Source: Marinicauda algicola
Lineage (GTDB): Bacteria > Pseudomonadota > Alphaproteobacteria > Caulobacterales > Maricaulaceae
Assembly: GCF_017161425.1 (NCBI RefSeq)
Contig: NZ_CP071057.1
Location: 1,550,001-1,614,000 of the forward strand
Length of the DNA: 64,000 bases
Direction of reading: 5' to 3'
The translations under genes and the position numbers were made by a program. Of this stretch, positions 16,288 to 25,807 are shown in pieces. Within the stretch, counting starts at the first letter, position 1. Each line of letters begins with the position of its first letter. The notes below the pieces were generated by a model. That model ran no database searches and was not told where the DNA came from. It saw only the letters and a program-made list of their open reading frames with translations.

Positions 16288-17424
16288 ATGGCGAAGCTCG
16301 ATCGCATCGTGTCCTACGAGGATTACCGCCGCGCGGCACGCGCGCGCCTGCCGCGCATCCTGTTCGACTATATCGACGGCGGCTCCTATGACGAGGTGAC
16401 GCTGGCGCGCAACACCGCCGCCTTCCGCGCCGCCGAGCTCGTCCAGCGCGTCATGGTCGACGTCTCCGGTATCGACAGCGCCATCACCCCGTTCGGCGAG
16501 ACTCTGTCGATGCCGCTGGTCCTCGCCCCGGTCGGCTTTGCCGGCATGTATGCGCGCCGCGGCGAGGTGCAGGCCGCACGCGCCGCCGCACGCGCCAGCA
16601 TCCCCTTCTGCCTGTCCACCGTCGGCATCTGTTCCATTGACGAGGTCGCGCGCGGCGCCGGGACGCCGCCCTGGTTCCAGCTCTACATGATCCGCGACCG
16701 GGCCTGGTGCGCCGAGATGCTGGCCCGCGCCCGCGAGGCGGGATGCAGGGTCCTCGTCCTCACCGCCGACCTGCAGGCGCCCGGAGCGCGCTATCGCGAC
16801 GTGCGCTCGGGCATGATGCGGACGCTCGGCCCGGCCGAGCACCTCGCCCGGCTCGGCGAGGGCGTGCGCAAGGCGGGCTGGAGCCTCGACGTATTCGCCC
16901 GCGGCCGGCCGCACAGCTTCGGCAATCTCGACGGCGTGCTGGCGCGCGGGACGAGCTTTCCCGAGGCCTGGCGCTTCATCGCGGAGAATTTCGACCCGTC
17001 CCTGAACTGGGACGATCTCGCCTTCGTGCGCGAGCACTGGAAAGGCCCGATCGTCCTGAAGGGGGTGATGACGCGCGAGGATGCCCGTCTCGCCGTAGAG
17101 CACGAGCTCGACGCGATCGTCGTGTCCAACCATGGCGGGCGCCAGCTCGACGGCGCGCCGGCGACCCTCTCGGTGCTGCCCGGCATCGCCGAGGCGGTGG
17201 ACGGCCGGCTCGAGGTGCTCGTCGATGGCGGGGTCCGCTCGGGCCTCGACGTGCTCAAGGCGGTCCGGCACGGCGCGCGCGCCTGCCTCATCGGCCGGCC
17301 CTGGGCCTTCGCGCTCGCCGCAGCAGGCGAGGCGGGCGTGGCGAAGATGCTGGAGACCTGGCGGGCCGAGCTGAAGACGGCGCAGGTGCTGTCCGCGGCG
17401 ACGCGCCTGCAGCCGGGCGGCTAG
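16288..17424 (+). CDS. lldD: FMN-dependent alpha-hydroxy acid dehydrogenase, lactate dehydrogenase type
   Basis: 378 residues with the whole family layout: YEDYRRAARARLPRILFDYIDGGSYDE at the start, LAPVGFAGMYARRGEVQAARAA (FMN phosphate region), WFQLYMIRD, LTADLQAPGARYRDVRSG, IVLKGVMTREDA (FMN-contacting Lys), and the active-site block SNHGGRQLD with the proton-abstracting His282. VDGGVRSGLDVLKAVRHGA and IGRPW follow. It oxidises an L-2-hydroxy acid, probably L-lactate, to the keto acid and passes electrons to quinone. No lactate permease or regulator is adjacent, so the substrate is inferred from family resemblance. Confidence 0.88.
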   Translation: MAKLDRIVSYEDYRRAARARLPRILFDYIDGGSYDEVTLARNTAAFRAAELVQRVMVDVSGIDSAITPFGETLSMPLVLAPVGFAGMYARRGEVQAARAAARASIPFCLSTVGICSIDEVARGAGTPPWFQLYMIRDRAWCAEMLARAREAGCRVLVLTADLQAPGARYRDVRSGMMRTLGPAEHLARLGEGVRKAGWSLDVFARGRPHSFGNLDGVLARGTSFPEAWRFIAENFDPSLNWDDLAFVREHWKGPIVLKGVMTREDARLAVEHELDAIVVSNHGGRQLDGAPATLSVLPGIAEAVDGRLEVLVDGGVRSGLDVLKAVRHGARACLIGRPWAFALAAAGEAGVAKMLETWRAELKTAQVLSAATRLQPGG

Positions 17425-17666
17425 CCGTCCTCCCGCGCCTCGCGCTCGGCGGGCAGCTCGTCGCCCTCGATCACCTCGTGCAGGCTTCGCGGGCGCAGGC
17501 GCTGCTCGCCGTCCCCGTCGATGCAGGTCCAGTCCATCACGCCGGTGGGGCCATGCCGGCCGCCCGGCGCGCAGGCGACGTCGAGCGCGTTCGACGGCGG
17601 CGGTTCGCCATGGCCGCAGGCGGCGAGCGCGGGCAGGACGAGCAGGCCTGCAAAGAGCGCTTTCAT
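17421..17666 (-). CDS. Small lipoprotein of unknown function
   Basis: 81 residues with GGAGGAGG before the ATG. The N-terminus MKALFAGLLVLPALAACG is a lipoprotein signal with the lipobox LAAC. The mature part is short and polar with two further cysteines (VACAPGG and DWTCIDG). Its ATG overlaps the stop of tag by four bases (ATGA), so the two are probably one transcription unit. Its 3' end overlaps the convergent lactate dehydrogenase gene by four bases. No family recognised. Confidence 0.7.
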   Translation of the reverse strand: MKALFAGLLVLPALAACGHGEPPPSNALDVACAPGGRHGPTGVMDWTCIDGDGEQRLRPRSLHEVIEGDELPAEREAREDG

Positions 17667-18238
17667 GATCCCTCCTCCAGAACCTCGCCATGGCGGAAGC
17701 AGGTGACGAGATGGTCGTTCACCATACCCACCGCCTGCATGAAAGCATAGACGATCACGGGCCCGCAGAACTTGAAGCCGAGCGATTTGAGTTCCCTGCT
17801 CATCGCCTCGCTGACCGGCGTGCTGGCCGGCACCTCCTTCATCGCGCCATGGCGGTTCACGACCGGCCTGCCGTCGACGAAGTCCCACAGGCGCTGCGAG
17901 AACGGGCGGGCGCTCTGCTGGATGTCGCACCAGACCTGCGCCCCCCTGATCGCCGCCTCGATCTTGGCGCGCGAGCGCACGATGCCGGGATCGCCGAGCA
18001 GGCGGGCGATGTCGGCCTCGCCGTAGCGGGCGATCTTCTCAGGGTCGAACCCGTCGAAGGCGGCGCGGAAATTCTCGCGCTTCCTCAGGATGGTGATCCA
18101 GGCGAGCCCGGCCTGGAAGCCGTCCAGAACGAGCTTCTCGTAGAGCGCCCGGTCGTCGTACTCGGGCACGCCCCATTCGGTGTCGTGATAGTGCACGTAA
18201 AGCGGGTCGGTACCCGGCCAGGGACAGCGCTGGATCAT
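17663..18238 (-). CDS. tag: DNA-3-methyladenine glycosylase I
   Basis: 191 residues from the ATG at 18238, which has GGGAG seven bases upstream; the ATG at 18262 is less likely since the family starts with the RCPW motif. RCPWPGTDPLYVHYHDTEWGVPEYDD is the Tag N-terminus with the zinc cysteine and the catalytic Glu. GFQAGLAWITILRKRENFRAAF is the helix-hairpin-helix. MVNDHLVTCFRH supplies the remaining zinc ligands. The enzyme removes 3-methyladenine from alkylated DNA. Confidence 0.95.
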   Translation of the reverse strand: MIQRCPWPGTDPLYVHYHDTEWGVPEYDDRALYEKLVLDGFQAGLAWITILRKRENFRAAFDGFDPEKIARYGEADIARLLGDPGIVRSRAKIEAAIRGAQVWCDIQQSARPFSQRLWDFVDGRPVVNRHGAMKEVPASTPVSEAMSRELKSLGFKFCGPVIVYAFMQAVGMVNDHLVTCFRHGEVLEEGS

Positions 18239-18301
18239 GGAAGGCTCCCGTTGCTGCGACATCGCTAGATCAAAACGGGAACGAAGGGAAGTGGTACGAG
18301 A

Positions 18302-19135
18302 CTAGATCGTCTCCAGGTCCTCCAGCACCTCCAGCCGGACCCCGTCGGCATGGGGCAGGTTGTTCTCCTCCAGCCCCGCCTTCAGGCGGTCGATGCGCAC
18401 CCGCGCCAGGGCTCGGCCGGCCCGGGCCGAGCTGATCTCGCCGACCGGCGTCTCCCCGACGCTCACGGGCGTTCCCGGCTCCAGGACCATGTCCGCGGCA
18501 AGGCGGATCGTGCGCTTTCTCACCCCGCCCTTGCGGTGCATGCGGCTTGCCACCTCCTGGCCGACGAAACAGCCCTTGCGGTAGTTGATCGCGCCGACGA
18601 GATCGTGATTGACGTCGGTGGAGAAGACCTCCGCCGGCCCGTAATCCTTGCCGCATTCGGGCAGGCCCGCCGCGATGCGCGCCGCGTCGTAGGCCTCCCG
18701 GTCCACCGGCCCGCCCGCGTTGACGATGGCGCGACGGCCCATCGCCGCATGCCTGGGATCGGGCGCGATGGCGTGCGCGACGGCGGCGAGATCCTGCTCT
18801 TGCTCATCCCCGCGCGCCTGGGCGACGGCGAGGTCGGCGCGCAGGCCGATCCCGGCCCTGGCGCGCAGCTTGTAGAGCTTGAAGCGCTTCAGCAGGTCCT
18901 CGGCCTGAGCGCCGGGAATGTCGACGAAGAGGCCGCCCTGCCCGTTGTCGAACAGGATCAGGTCGGCGATCACCTTGCCTTGCGGGGTCAGGAGCGCGGA
19001 GGCGAGCGCCTTGCCCGGCTCGACGCCCTGCGGGCCCTGCGTGATCACGCGCTGCAGGAAGTCCTTCGCCTCCTCGCCGGTGATCTCGATCACGGCGCGT
19101 TCGGGCAGGCTGGTGAGAAATCCGGCTTCGCTCAT
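18302..19135 (-). CDS. ygfZ: YgfZ/GcvT-type folate-binding protein
   Basis: 277 residues. The signature KGCFVGQE (in INYRKGCFVGQEVASRM) is the YgfZ motif with its redox-active cysteine. The N-terminus ITGEEAKDFLQRVITQ and LLTPQGKVIADLILF are the GcvT-like folate-binding half. YgfZ acts with folate in the assembly or repair of a subset of iron-sulfur proteins, such as MiaB. A GGAG precedes the ATG. It is divergent from the heptosyltransferase-like gene. Confidence 0.92.
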   Translation of the reverse strand: MSEAGFLTSLPERAVIEITGEEAKDFLQRVITQGPQGVEPGKALASALLTPQGKVIADLILFDNGQGGLFVDIPGAQAEDLLKRFKLYKLRARAGIGLRADLAVAQARGDEQEQDLAAVAHAIAPDPRHAAMGRRAIVNAGGPVDREAYDAARIAAGLPECGKDYGPAEVFSTDVNHDLVGAINYRKGCFVGQEVASRMHRKGGVRKRTIRLAADMVLEPGTPVSVGETPVGEISSARAGRALARVRIDRLKAGLEENNLPHADGVRLEVLEDLETI

Positions 19136-19226
19136 GGTCTCCTGGTCCTCCGGCTTCCTGCCTACATGTCCCTCGCCAGAGGCTCTGGCAAGTTGGCGGG
19201 CGTTGGGCTAAGCCCCCGCTCCAGTC

Positions 19227-20186
19227 ATGACACGCATCCTGTTCATAAGCTCAACGCGCATCGGCGACGCGGTGTTGTCCTCCGGGCTGCTCGATCACCT
19301 GATCGGGACCCATCCCGGCGCCCGCGTGACCGTCGCGTGCGGGCCGCTCGCCGCCCCGCTCTTCCGCGCCGTGCCGCAAGTGGAGGCCGTCATCGTCATG
19401 GCCAAGCGCAAGGGCGGCGGGCACTGGATCGATCTGTGGCGGCGTACCGTCACGACGCGATGGGACCTGGTGATCGATCTTCGCGGCTCGGCGACGAGCT
19501 GGTTCCTGCTGGCCAGGCAACGCCATGTGAAGCGCAAGGGCCTGGTGAACGGGCATGCGCCGCGCCACAAGGTGGAGGAGGCCGGTGACGTGCTCGCCCT
19601 CTCCCCGCCTCCCGCCCCCCGCCTCTGGCTGTCGCAGGAGGCGAAGGCGAAGGCCGCGTCCCTGCTGCCGGACGGTCCTGTCCTCGCGATCGCACCGGCG
19701 GCCGCCGCGCCGTTCAAGGAATGGCCGCGCGAGCGGTTCGCGGCGCTCGCCCGGGCGCTGACCGGCGAAGGCGGCGCCCTCGAAGGCGCGGTCGTTGCCG
19801 TGTTCGGCGGGCCGGGCGACGAGGCGGCAGCGAAGGCGGCGGTCGACGGCATCGATGCCGACCGCGTCATCGACCTCACCGGCAGGCTCGCCATCGACGA
19901 GGCGGCGGCCTGCCTCGCCCGCGCATCGGTCTTCGTCGGCAACGATTCGGGGCTGATGCATCTCGCCGCCGCGGCGGGCACGCCGACGCTCGGCCTGTTC
20001 GGCCCGACCGACGAGCGCCTCTACGGCCCCTGGGGCGAGAAGACCCGAGCCATCCGCGCCGGCGGCCCCGCCGAGGAACGCGAGCGCGGCAAGCTGAGAT
20101 TTGCCCAACAGAGCCTCATGGGCGAGCTCGCACTCGAACCCGTCCTGACCGCCGCCGAAAGCCTCATCGCCCGGTACGTCCGCTGA
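19227..20186 (+). CDS. Glycosyltransferase family 9 (heptosyltransferase-like)
   Basis: 319 residues. ILFISSTRIGDAVLSSGLLDHL is the N-terminal motif of ADP-heptose:LPS heptosyltransferases. PAAAAPFKEWPRERFAALA and the C-terminal FVGNDSGLMHLAAAAGTPTLGLFGPTDERLYGPWG block form the nucleotide-sugar site. It probably adds a heptose or related sugar to the lipopolysaccharide core at the cytoplasmic face. No other LPS core genes are adjacent, so donor and acceptor are not determined. Confidence 0.88.
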   Translation: MTRILFISSTRIGDAVLSSGLLDHLIGTHPGARVTVACGPLAAPLFRAVPQVEAVIVMAKRKGGGHWIDLWRRTVTTRWDLVIDLRGSATSWFLLARQRHVKRKGLVNGHAPRHKVEEAGDVLALSPPPAPRLWLSQEAKAKAASLLPDGPVLAIAPAAAAPFKEWPRERFAALARALTGEGGALEGAVVAVFGGPGDEAAAKAAVDGIDADRVIDLTGRLAIDEAAACLARASVFVGNDSGLMHLAAAAGTPTLGLFGPTDERLYGPWGEKTRAIRAGGPAEERERGKLRFAQQSLMGELALEPVLTAAESLIARYVR

Positions 20187-20228
20187 AGGCCGGCCTCCGA
20201 TCCGGCACCGGACGAGGGCTGGAACTGC

Positions 20229-21356
20229 CTAGAAGCTCGCCTGCACGCGAAACGCCCAGCTCGATCCGTCGCTGCGACCGGTGCCGTCGTGAAACTCCTC
20301 CGTGCGGTTCACCATGACGCGGACATTGTCCGCCGGCGTCCACGTCACACCCGCAGTCACTGCCGTGGTCCGGCCCGCTGCGAACTCGGAGAAGTCCAGC
20401 TGGTCGGCCCGAAGGCTGAGTTCCACGGCACCCGGGCCGCCCTCGGACACGGGCCGGGCCGGGCTGATGGCCTGAAACGCCCCGTATCCGGGGGAATAGG
20501 GCCGGGTCTCTCCGGTCAGGGCGAGCGAGGCCTGGACGTAACCGCCCGAAAGCACGCCGTCGCCAGCCGGCGTCTCGACATCGAGACGGGCATACTCCGC
20601 CGATACGAAGAGCGGGCCGCGTGAGAGCGCGGCCTCCAGGCCGGCAAGGTGCGAACGCTCCGCCTCCGGCCCCTTGAGCACGTCGAGCTTCACATAGTGC
20701 GACTTGCCGGCAAGGACCGTGCCCGGGGTACCGCCGAACACGGCGCCATGGCCGTCATAATCGAGCGTACGGGCGTAGGCTCCGAAGTGGACGGTCAGGT
20801 CCGAACGGATCGGTGTCGCCGTGAGGCGGGCCGAAAACGCCGTCTGGCCCACCCCGAAGCCGGACTCGGGCTCGTCGTCGAGGGAACCGCTCGTCACCGC
20901 ACCCGACAGGCTCAGGAAATCGTTGCTGTAGCGAACCGCAACACCCAGCCTGCGGCCGATCCCGAACGCCTTCGTGAATCGCGCCGTCTCGAGGAAGAGC
21001 GTGTCGCCGGGCGGCGTCAGCTTGTCGAGCGAGGCCGGTTCCTTGAACTGGCCGATCTCGAAGGTGAAATCGCCCGAGGCATGGCTCAGTGCAGCGTCTT
21101 GCCATTGTCCATCGCCGCTGAAATCGTAGGCGAGCCTGCCCTTGATGGCGCGCGTCTCGAATTTCAGGCCAATTTCCGCAAGCGTGACGTCGCGGGCACT
21201 GTCTTCGCCCCCCGGCCGCGCAGACCCGTCGAACCAGGCGGAATCGGCGAACACCAGCATGTAGGGGGTCACACCCTTCTTCTCCTCGCCGGCCTGGGCG
21301 CTCGGAGTGACCGTGGCTGCCCCGCCGGCCGCGAGGAGGATCAGACGGATGTCCAT
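20229..21356 (-). CDS. Outer-membrane porin, OprO/OprP type
   Basis: 375 residues. A signal peptide ending PSAQA is followed by alternating beta-strand sequence and a terminal phenylalanine (AFRVQASF), as required for beta-barrel assembly. FEIGQFKEPASLDKLTPP and TLFLETARFTKAFGIGRRLGVAVRY match the conserved third-loop region of phosphate/polyphosphate-selective porins. The actual solute is unknown. It begins 16 bases after the chemoreceptor gene on the same strand and is probably cotranscribed with it. Confidence 0.82.
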   Translation of the reverse strand: MDIRLILLAAGGAATVTPSAQAGEEKKGVTPYMLVFADSAWFDGSARPGGEDSARDVTLAEIGLKFETRAIKGRLAYDFSGDGQWQDAALSHASGDFTFEIGQFKEPASLDKLTPPGDTLFLETARFTKAFGIGRRLGVAVRYSNDFLSLSGAVTSGSLDDEPESGFGVGQTAFSARLTATPIRSDLTVHFGAYARTLDYDGHGAVFGGTPGTVLAGKSHYVKLDVLKGPEAERSHLAGLEAALSRGPLFVSAEYARLDVETPAGDGVLSGGYVQASLALTGETRPYSPGYGAFQAISPARPVSEGGPGAVELSLRADQLDFSEFAAGRTTAVTAGVTWTPADNVRVMVNRTEEFHDGTGRSDGSSWAFRVQASF

Positions 21357-21372
21357 TTGTCCGTGCCTCCGC

Positions 21373-23337
21373 TCACGCGGCCCGGACGGTGGCGAGGAAT
21401 TCGCGCACGCCGGCCTGCAGGGTATCGGAATGGGCTTTCAAGCGCTCGGCGGCCTCGCCGACGGTTTCCGCGACGTTGGCGGAGCGGGAGACCGAGGTCT
21501 TGACCTCGTCGATGTCCGCCGAAACCGTGCGGGCCCCCATGGCCGCCTGCTGGGCAGCCCCGGAGATTTCCCCGGTCGCCGAGGTCTGCTCCTCCACGGC
21601 CGCGGCAAGTGCCGCCGAGGTGGAGTCGATCTCGGTGATCTGCTCGATGATCTTGCGCGTCGCGGCGATCGCGTCGGACGCGCTCGCTCCGATCCGCTTG
21701 AGCCGCTCGTCGATCTCCGAGGTCAGCTTCTGGGTCTGGTTGGCAAGCGTCTTGACCTCGCTCGCCACGACCGCGAACCCCTTGCCGGCGTCCCCGGCCC
21801 GGGCCGCCTCGATCGTGGCATTCAGCGCGAGCAGGTTCGTCTGCTCGGCGACATCGCTGATCGAGCGGATGATCTCGTCCACGCCCGCGACCGCCTCGTT
21901 GAGCCGGTCGAGTTCGCGTGTGCTGGCCTGAGCCTGCTGCGTGGAGGCGCGTGCCGCATTGGCGGACGCGGAAACCTGCGTGGCGACCTCCTGGATCGAC
22001 GCGGTGAGTTCCTCTGCCGCAGACGCCACCGCTTCCACCGCGCTGGAGGCCTGGGTCGAGGCGGCAGCCACCGAGCTGGAGCGCATGTCGCTGGCTTCCA
22101 CCGACTGGGCCAGCTCCCGCGCATTCTGCTGCAGCTGTTCGGAAGCCGCCGCCAGGGCCTTGATCACGCTGCCGACTTCGTTCTCGAAGCGATCTGCCAT
22201 GCGCACCATGTCCTCGCGACGGCGTTCCTCCTCGCGGGCCTTGGCCTGGGCCTGCTCGGTGCGCACCCGTTCCATCTCGCGTGCATTGTCTCGGAACACG
22301 GCGAGCGCCCGGGCCATGTCCCCGATCTCGTCGCCCCGCTCCAGGCCGCTGACCTCCAGATCACTGTCGCCCTCGGCGAGTGCCGTCATTTCACCGACCG
22401 AGCGCCGGATGGCACCGCTGATCCGCGTGGAGAAGACCCAGCCCATGACGATCGCGATGGCCGCGCCGATCAGGACGGCGACGAGGACGATGAGCTGCGT
22501 GGTCGCGACCTGACGGTCGGCGCGCGGGCCGAGCTCGTTCTGACGCGCGACGATGTCGCTGCGGACCTGATCGGCCGCGGCGGAGATCTCCGGCCCGATG
22601 TCGTCCATCCGCGCGAAGTGTCCATTGCGCTCGACGATCGCATCGAATGCGCCTTCGAACGCGCCGGCGAACTGCTCCAGGCTTGCCCGGGTCTGGTCGG
22701 TTAGCTGCAGCCGCGTGGCGTCCTGCAGGAGCGGCCGGAGGGTGGCGAGAGCCTGCGCGGCCGCGTCGATCTCGGCTCTGGCGCGTTCGGCCGTGCCGGG
22801 GTCATTGGCAACCAGGAAACGCTCGGCATAGAGGCGCGCCAGCAGCAGATGCTCCTGGGCGCTGGCGCCATAGAAGGCCGCTGCCGTGTCGCCATCCCGG
22901 TAAGCCGAGCCGACGACGTCGCTCAGCGCCTGCCGCGCGGCGCGCCCGGCGGCAGCCATGGTGTCGGCCGCGCCGTCGCCAGCCCGCTGCGCGCCGACGG
23001 CGGCAAGGAATGCCGCGCGATAGTCCTCGGCCTGCCCGCCGGCCTCTTCCAGACCCGCATGGGCGAGTTCGCCGCCGAGCCGGTCCAGCGCCGCCTCGAC
23101 CTCCGCGGCGCTCTCCTCGCTGTCGACCGTGCGCCATTTCAGAGCGGCCATCCGCGCCAGGGTGAGGTCGAGCTTGGCTTCGTTCACCACCAGGCTCTGG
23201 CTCGACGTCGCGCGGTATTCGCCGAAGACACCGGCCAGGTTCCGCGTCCCGGCAAAGCCGGCCAGACCGATGAGAATGGAAAGTCCCGCCAGCACGCAGA
23301 ACGCGGCGAGGAGTTGATGGCGCAGGGTGAGCTTCAT
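21373..23337 (-). CDS. Methyl-accepting chemotaxis protein
   Basis: 654 residues from the ATG at 23337 (GGAG about seven bases upstream). The first membrane helix is [20 protein letters not shown] and the second [21 protein letters not shown]. Between them is a helical periplasmic sensor with repeated Ala/Glu-rich heptads, a helical-bundle type. HAMP follows ([19 protein letters not shown]), then a long coiled signalling domain. Its hairpin tip reads [40 protein letters not shown], written here as the conserved contact region for CheA and CheW. It lacks an obvious C-terminal CheR-binding pentapeptide. Confidence 0.95.
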   Translation of the reverse strand: MKLTLRHQLLAAFCVLAGLSILIGLAGFAGTRNLAGVFGEYRATSSQSLVVNEAKLDLTLARMAALKWRTVDSEESAAEVEAALDRLGGELAHAGLEEAGGQAEDYRAAFLAAVGAQRAGDGAADTMAAAGRAARQALSDVVGSAYRDGDTAAAFYGASAQEHLLLARLYAERFLVANDPGTAERARAEIDAAAQALATLRPLLQDATRLQLTDQTRASLEQFAGAFEGAFDAIVERNGHFARMDDIGPEISAAADQVRSDIVARQNELGPRADRQVATTQLIVLVAVLIGAAIAIVMGWVFSTRISGAIRRSVGEMTALAEGDSDLEVSGLERGDEIGDMARALAVFRDNAREMERVRTEQAQAKAREEERRREDMVRMADRFENEVGSVIKALAAASEQLQQNARELAQSVEASDMRSSSVAAASTQASSAVEAVASAAEELTASIQEVATQVSASANAARASTQQAQASTRELDRLNEAVAGVDEIIRSISDVAEQTNLLALNATIEAARAGDAGKGFAVVASEVKTLANQTQKLTSEIDERLKRIGASASDAIAATRKIIEQITEIDSTSAALAAAVEEQTSATGEISGAAQQAAMGARTVSADIDEVKTSVSRSANVAETVGEAAERLKAHSDTLQAGVREFLATVRAA

Positions 23338-23402
23338 TGTCATTCTCCAGCTGAGCGTACCGGGGCTTCGCACTACCCGCTCGCAGGAGCATGACAGGTG
23401 GT

Positions 23403-23419
23403 GGCAGGGTTACCCTGCC
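23403..23419. promoter_or_regulatory. Palindrome upstream of the chemoreceptor gene
   Basis: GGCAGGG-TTA-CCCTGCC, followed immediately by GTTAAC, lies 66 bases before the chemoreceptor start. It could be an operator or an RNA hairpin in the leader; no regulator is assigned. Confidence 0.4.
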
Positions 23420-23571
23420 GTTAACTCAAAACCATAGTCGGGAAAGGACATTGCCTGAAAGGTAATCCGCTAAATAACTAGGGGCTTCGATTATCGTTCT
23501 CAACGGTAAGATCATTCTGGATATGCCCTGTGGAAAAATGTGGAAACATCCGGTCTCGTCATCGGAATATT

Positions 23572-23964
23572 TTAGTCAATATATTCCCGCCTCAGCGTCT
23601 CAGACAGCGCCCGGCCCTGCATGGCGAGGCGGCGCCGTTCGATCTCGGCTTCCGCGCCGCAGCGCGTTCCGCGCCGCTCGTGATAGCGGAACCCGTCGTT
23701 GAAGGCCTCGATCAGGCGCTCGCGGTAGGGACCGCGCGTGGGCGCTTCGAGCTCGAGCAGTTCCAGCATGGTCGCGCGCCAGTCCTGCGCATCCTCGCCC
23801 TGGCAGCGGAAGGCGAGAAAATGCAACTCCCCCAGCACGCCGGAGAGCGCCTCGACCGGGTAGGAGGCCTGCGCCTCGTAGCTGCGGCGCGCCTCAGGCC
23901 CCGCTTGAGCGAAGGCGGGCGCGGCAAGCGCGAGGGCGAGGAGGAGGGCGGCAGGTCGCATCAT
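23572..23964 (-). CDS. TIGR02301-like small secreted protein
   Basis: 130 residues with a signal peptide (MMRPAALLLALALAAPAFAQA). The mature part has LSGVLGELHFLAFRCQGEDAQDWRATMLELLELE and LIEAFNDGFRYHERRGTRCGAEAE, including two cysteines likely to form a disulfide. These match my recollection of the TIGR02301 family, which is widespread in Alphaproteobacteria with no known function. It follows the Nudix gene on the same strand, 18 bases downstream, so the two may be cotranscribed. Confidence 0.75.
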   Translation of the reverse strand: MMRPAALLLALALAAPAFAQAGPEARRSYEAQASYPVEALSGVLGELHFLAFRCQGEDAQDWRATMLELLELEAPTRGPYRERLIEAFNDGFRYHERRGTRCGAEAEIERRRLAMQGRALSETLRREYID

Positions 23965-23982
23965 GTCGATCCGCGTCCTCGC

Positions 23983-24405
23983 TCAGGAATCCGGCGCTTT
24001 GAGGGCGCCGAGACGGGACAGGCTGTCCTCGATCGCGGTGCGCGTCTTGTCCCACGACACGCGGTCGAGGGCCGTTGCGAGCGGCACGAACTCGGCCTCC
24101 AGCGCGTCGTCGCCGGCTTCCGGCTCGCCGGAGCGCCAGCGCGCGGCATAGTCGATCATGATGAAATGGCCGTGCTCGGTAATGGATTCGTAGACCCCGA
24201 CGAGCCCGGCGATCTCCGCCTCGATGCCGGTCTCCTCGCGCACCTCTCGCAGGGCGGCCTCCTCGCTGGTCTCCCCGAAGCCGATCTTGCCGCCGGGGAT
24301 CGACCATTCGCCCTGGTAGGGCGGCTTCGACCGGCGGATGAGCAGGACCTCGCCGCCGCGCCAGACGACGAGGCCGGCCGAGGCGATGGGGCGCTGCTGG
24401 CTCAT
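23983..24405 (-). CDS. Nudix hydrolase
   Basis: 140 residues from the ATG at 24405, which has GGGAGA upstream; the in-frame start at 24429 is less supported. The Nudix box is complete: GGKIGFGETSEEAALREVREETGIEAEI. WSIPGGKIG and the early VLLIRRSKPPYQGEW favour the ADP-ribose or nucleoside-diphosphate-sugar pyrophosphatase branch. The substrate cannot be fixed from sequence alone. Confidence 0.92.
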   Translation of the reverse strand: MSQQRPIASAGLVVWRGGEVLLIRRSKPPYQGEWSIPGGKIGFGETSEEAALREVREETGIEAEIAGLVGVYESITEHGHFIMIDYAARWRSGEPEAGDDALEAEFVPLATALDRVSWDKTRTAIEDSLSRLGALKAPDS

Positions 24406-24455
24406 GATATCTCCCGCGACTTGACGCACGCCGCAGCCCGTGGAGGCATCCCCCC

Positions 24456-25109
24456 ATGTGCGGACGATACGTCATCACCTACACGCTCGACGAATTGCGG
24501 CAAATCTTCGGGACAGAAGACCGGCCGAATTTCGAGCCGACCTGGAATGCCGCCCCGACCGATGCCCTGCCGGTCGTGCGCCGCGGAAAGGACGCCGAGC
24601 CGCACCTGTCCCTGGTGCGATGGGGCCTGGTGCCGCACTGGAAGGCGGATGGACCGTCCTACAAGGACCCGATCAACGCACGCGCCGAGACGGCGGCGGA
24701 GAAGCCGATGTTCAGACAGGCGCTGTCGCGCCGGCGCGCGCTCGTCCCGGCGAACGGCTTCTACGAATGGAGGAAGGAGGGCGAGGCGAAGGAGCCCTGG
24801 TACATCACCCGCACCGACGGCGCGCCGCTGGTGTTCGCCGGCCTGTGGGAACGCTGGGGCGAAGGGGATGCGGCGCTCGACAGCTTCGCGATCCTGACCA
24901 CCGAGGCCAACGCGGACATCCGCGCGATCCATCACCGCTGCCCCGTCCTTGTCGGGCCCGAGGATTTCACCCGCTGGCTCGATCCAGAAACCGATCCCGG
25001 GCCCTTGCTGACACCGCCGCCGGACGCCACGCTCGCGGCCCGAAGGGTGTCGAAAAAGGTCAACAATGTCAGGAATGACGGCCCGGACCTGATCGTCCCG
25101 GAGGGCTGA
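24456..25109 (+). CDS. HMCES/YedK-type SOS response-associated peptidase
   Basis: 217 residues. The mature N-terminus is Cys2 (MCGRY), which forms a thiazolidine crosslink with abasic sites in single-stranded DNA. FEPTWNAAPTDALPVV, INARAET, LVPANGFYEW (active-site Glu) and IHHRCPVLV are the conserved blocks. A GGAGG precedes the ATG. The protein shields abasic sites during replication. No LexA box is obvious in the short upstream interval. Confidence 0.95.
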   Translation: MCGRYVITYTLDELRQIFGTEDRPNFEPTWNAAPTDALPVVRRGKDAEPHLSLVRWGLVPHWKADGPSYKDPINARAETAAEKPMFRQALSRRRALVPANGFYEWRKEGEAKEPWYITRTDGAPLVFAGLWERWGEGDAALDSFAILTTEANADIRAIHHRCPVLVGPEDFTRWLDPETDPGPLLTPPPDATLAARRVSKKVNNVRNDGPDLIVPEG

Positions 25110-25114
25110 GGCGG

Positions 25115-25672
25115 TCAGCCTCTCGTCTTGATCGCCATTTCCAGCGCCGCGAGCGCCGCGTCGACATCCGGCTCGAAGCTCAGGCCGTCCACGAGCGCCG
25201 CATCGGTGAAGGCATAGCGCACGACATGGTCGAGCAGGGTGGAGAACGGGGCCCAGAACTCGGTGTCCACGAAGGCGACCGGCTTGTTCTCCAGGCCCAG
25301 GTTGCGCCGCGTGAGCAGGTCGAACACCTCCTCCAGCGTGCCCGTCCCGCCTGGCAGGGCGAGAAAGGCGTCGGATTCGGCGATCATCATCGACTTCCTC
25401 GCGCCGAGCGTGGCGACCTTCCTCAGCTCGATCCCGTCGAGCGCGCCTTCGCTGGGGATCAGGAACTCGGGAATGACGCCTAGCACGCGGCCACCTTCCG
25501 CCTGTGCGGCGCGGGCGACGATGCCGGTCAACCCCGCCGTCCCGCCGCCGAATACAAGGCGGTATCCCGCCCGGGCGACGGCGCGTCCGGCCGCCTCGGC
25601 CACGGCCTCGAACCGCGGCTCGTTGCCCGCGCGGGTGCCACAGTAAACGCAGACGCTTCGCATTCTTGCCAT
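25115..25672 (-). CDS. LOG family protein (TIGR00730)
   Basis: 185 residues. VCVYCGTRAGNEPRF, LVFGGGTAGLTGIVARAA and LPGGTGTLEEVFDLLTRRNLG are the Lonely Guy signatures, the last being the PGGxGTxxE nucleotide motif. Such proteins hydrolyse nucleoside 5'-monophosphates to base and ribose 5-phosphate. The plant-type cytokinin activity is only one possibility in bacteria. It is convergent with the HMCES gene. Confidence 0.92.
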   Translation of the reverse strand: MARMRSVCVYCGTRAGNEPRFEAVAEAAGRAVARAGYRLVFGGGTAGLTGIVARAAQAEGGRVLGVIPEFLIPSEGALDGIELRKVATLGARKSMMIAESDAFLALPGGTGTLEEVFDLLTRRNLGLENKPVAFVDTEFWAPFSTLLDHVVRYAFTDAALVDGLSFEPDVDAALAALEMAIKTRG

Positions 25673-25807
25673 GTCCCTGCTTCATATGGGGATGAAGCCG
25701 CCGACTCGACGGCGCGCGCCTGAGACCTTAAGCCTATGTAAAGCATGGCGCGAGCCTTGCATCAGTCAGAGGCCCGAGCCCGCCCCGGATCTGCCGAGGA
25801 GACACCC

